From NCBI GenBank assembly GCA_964355545.1, contig CAYHEK010000012.1, forward strand, positions 1 through 25,060: a stretch of DNA of 25,060 bases, read 5' to 3'. The stretch comes from JAPLGE01 sp964355545. GTDB lineage: Bacteria > Bipolaricaulota > Bipolaricaulia > UBA7950 > UBA9294. This document shows positions 24,238 to 25,060 of this stretch, piece by piece. A program made the translations under genes and the position numbers. The notes under the pieces were generated by a model, which searched no databases, had not been told where the DNA came from, and saw only the letters and a list, made by a program, of their open reading frames with translations. The stretch's first letter is position 1, and each line of letters opens with the position of its first letter.

Positions 24238-24313
24238 GGCACGAGAATCGATCAGAAGGAGAAGGACAACAAAGGCAACCACCTGCTCGTCGATCGGTTC
24301 GTTCCTCTGTCAC
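24230..24313 (-). CDS. Cysteine-rich upstream ORF (candidate leader peptide) of cysK-cysE
   Basis: On the minus strand a GTG (24313-24311) with AGGAGG 8 nt upstream opens 27 codons ending in TAG (24232-24230). Codons 13-16 read Cys-Leu-Cys-Cys, and a fourth Cys is codon 25. Codons 17-20 (CCT TCT CCT TCT) are pyrimidine-rich and could pair with the purine-rich cysK ribosome binding site (GAGAGGAG). A ribosome slowed at the Cys codons would cover that stretch. This resembles cysteine-responsive leader ORFs known before cysteine genes in mycobacteria. It lies between the predicted promoter and cysK. Short length makes chance possible. Confidence 0.45.
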   Translation of the reverse strand: MTEERTDRRAGGCLCCPSPSDRFSCRG

Positions 24314-24348
24314 CTTGCTCACCTCCTGATCATGCAGTGGATGCCGCT

Positions 24349-24377
24349 AGGCTACTCTATTTCCGGCGTCCTGTCAA
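24349..24377 (-). promoter_or_regulatory. Promoter of the cysK-cysE leader
   Basis: On the minus strand a perfect -35 TTGACA (24377-24372) and a -10 TAGCCT (24354-24349) are separated by 17 nt. Transcription would start near 24342, about 208 nt before cysK, and would include the cysteine-rich ORF. The -10 is a weak match, which would suit a regulated gene. Confidence 0.5.
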
Positions 24378-24420
24378 GGGGCGTTCGCATGCACACGGTC
24401 TTCACCGCTCACCCGGCGAC

Positions 24421-24449
24421 TTGCACGCCGACCGATCCCTCGCCACAAT
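24421..24449 (+). promoter_or_regulatory. Possible promoter of the restriction-modification gene
   Basis: TTGCAC (24421-24426) and CACAAT (24444-24449) are separated by 17 nt, 30 nt before the ATG at 24480. The gap 24134-24479 is thus a divergent promoter region between cysK and this gene. Confidence 0.4.
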
Positions 24450-24479
24450 GGGGCAAGATCCCGAGAAGATCGGAGGAAG

Positions 24480-25060
24480 ATGCCCGTCCCCAAGGAAGTC
24501 CTCGAGCTCATCGCGCGATTCCGCGAGCACCGCGAGGCCTACCGCTCGCCCGGCTACAAGGAGGCCGACCTCCGCGTGGAGTTCCTCGAGCCCTTCTTCA
24601 AGGCGATGGGCTGGGACGTCGACAACACGAAGGGCTACGCCGAGGCGTACAAGGAGGTCGTGCACGAGGCGTCCCTCCCCGTCGGCGGGGCGACGAAGGC
24701 CCCCGACTACGCCTTCCGCCTCGGCGGCGTCACGAAGTTCTTCGTCGAGGCGAAGAAGCCCTCCGTCGATGTCAAGGGCGACGTCTCCCCGGCCTACCAG
24801 CTCCGCCGCTACGCCTGGTCGGCGAAGCTCCCCCTTTCCATCCTCACCGACTTTGAGGAGTTCGCCGTCTACGACTGCACGAAGAAGCCAAGCCCGAGAG
24901 ACAGCGCCGCCACGGGGCGGATCCTGTATCTCACCTGCGAGGACTACCCCGCGCGCTGGGCGGAAGTCGCCCTTCTCTTCTCACCCGAAGCGATCCAGAA
25001 AGGCACCTTCGACCAGTTCGCCGAGTCCGCGAAGCGAAAGAAGGGGACGGCGACCGTGGA
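24480..25060 (+). CDS. N-terminus of a probable type IIG/L restriction-modification enzyme (3' partial)
   Basis: An open frame runs from the ATG at 24480 off the right edge (193 complete codons). The region matches the N-terminal nuclease part of Eco57I-like fused restriction endonuclease-methyltransferases. It has an early helix with RVEFLEPFFKAMGWDVDN (E34), then APDYAFRL (D76) and FFVEAKKP (E90, K92), which form a PD-(D/E)XK site, then AYQLRRYAWS and LTDFEEFAVYD. The methyltransferase and target-recognition domains would lie beyond the window. GGAGG is only 3 nt from the ATG, so the exact start is uncertain. It defends against foreign DNA by cutting unmodified sites; the recognition sequence is unknown. 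It is unrelated to its neighbours by function. Confidence 0.8.
   Translation, partial: MPVPKEVLELIARFREHREAYRSPGYKEADLRVEFLEPFFKAMGWDVDNTKGYAEAYKEVVHEASLPVGGATKAPDYAFRLGGVTKFFVEAKKPSVDVKGDVSPAYQLRRYAWSAKLPLSILTDFEEFAVYDCTKKPSPRDSAATGRILYLTCEDYPARWAEVALLFSPEAIQKGTFDQFAESAKRKKGTATV

Noticed and set aside
24134..24340. S-box or T-box leader before cysK
   Set aside because: None of the conserved cores of these elements was found; the cysteine-rich ORF explains the leader better.
1..25060. CRISPR arrays, tRNA or rRNA genes, insertion sequences
   Set aside because: No regularly spaced repeats, no tRNA-like cloverleaf with CCA end, no rRNA stretch and no transposase or terminal repeats were seen.

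Overview
The window is GC-rich bacterial DNA with strong C/G third positions and frequent GTG starts behind AGGAGG-type ribosome binding sites. Genes are tightly packed, with overlapping starts and stops. An oxygen-sensitive glycyl radical enzyme with its radical-SAM activase points to an anaerobe or facultative anaerobe. A full peptide ABC importer and several peptidase or amidohydrolase genes suggest growth on peptides and amino acids. The solute-binding protein has a type I signal peptide without a lipobox, which fits a diderm cell, but the sequence does not fix a phylum.

Layout. (1) 3-128: tail of an unrecognised gene. (2) 291-4169, plus: an operon of an XRE-cupin regulator, a glycyl radical activase and a glycyl radical enzyme. 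The spacing of its catalytic residues and its substrate-pocket residues match trans-4-hydroxy-L-proline dehydratase (HypD). (3) 4170-4584: a gap with a promoter that resembles the regulator's own promoter, a palindrome over its -10, and a GC-rich, foldable leader. (4) 4585-9592, plus: hydantoinase/oxoprolinase subunits A and B and an M24 Xaa-Pro type peptidase. (5) 9740-15357, plus: a complete dipeptide/oligopeptide ABC importer (binding protein, two permeases, two ATPases), with a strong hairpin between the binding protein and the first permease. (6) 15418-22609, plus: a DUF3830-like protein, a variant M19 dipeptidase, a second hydantoinase A/B pair, a TatD-family hydrolase and an ornithine cyclodeaminase/mu-crystallin family protein. 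(7) 24133-22633, minus: cysK-cysE, preceded by a leader with a cysteine-rich upstream ORF. (8) 24480-end, plus: the N-terminus of a probable type IIG/L restriction-modification enzyme.

How the genes may work together (inference). The region from 291 to 22609 reads as a peptide and cyclic-imino-acid scavenging island. The importer brings in short peptides. The M24 and M19 proteins could release proline, hydroxyproline and other residues. HypD would dehydrate hydroxyproline to pyrroline-5-carboxylate. The two ATP-dependent hydantoinase/oxoprolinase pairs could open lactam or hydantoin rings such as 5-oxoproline, and the cyclodeaminase-family protein could reduce a cyclic imine to an amino acid. 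Collagen-type peptides would fit as a source. Three units share a promoter layout with the start codon exactly 37 nt from the first base of the -35, which suggests common, partly leaderless expression. The cysteine genes appear to be a separate unit with their own translation-linked control.
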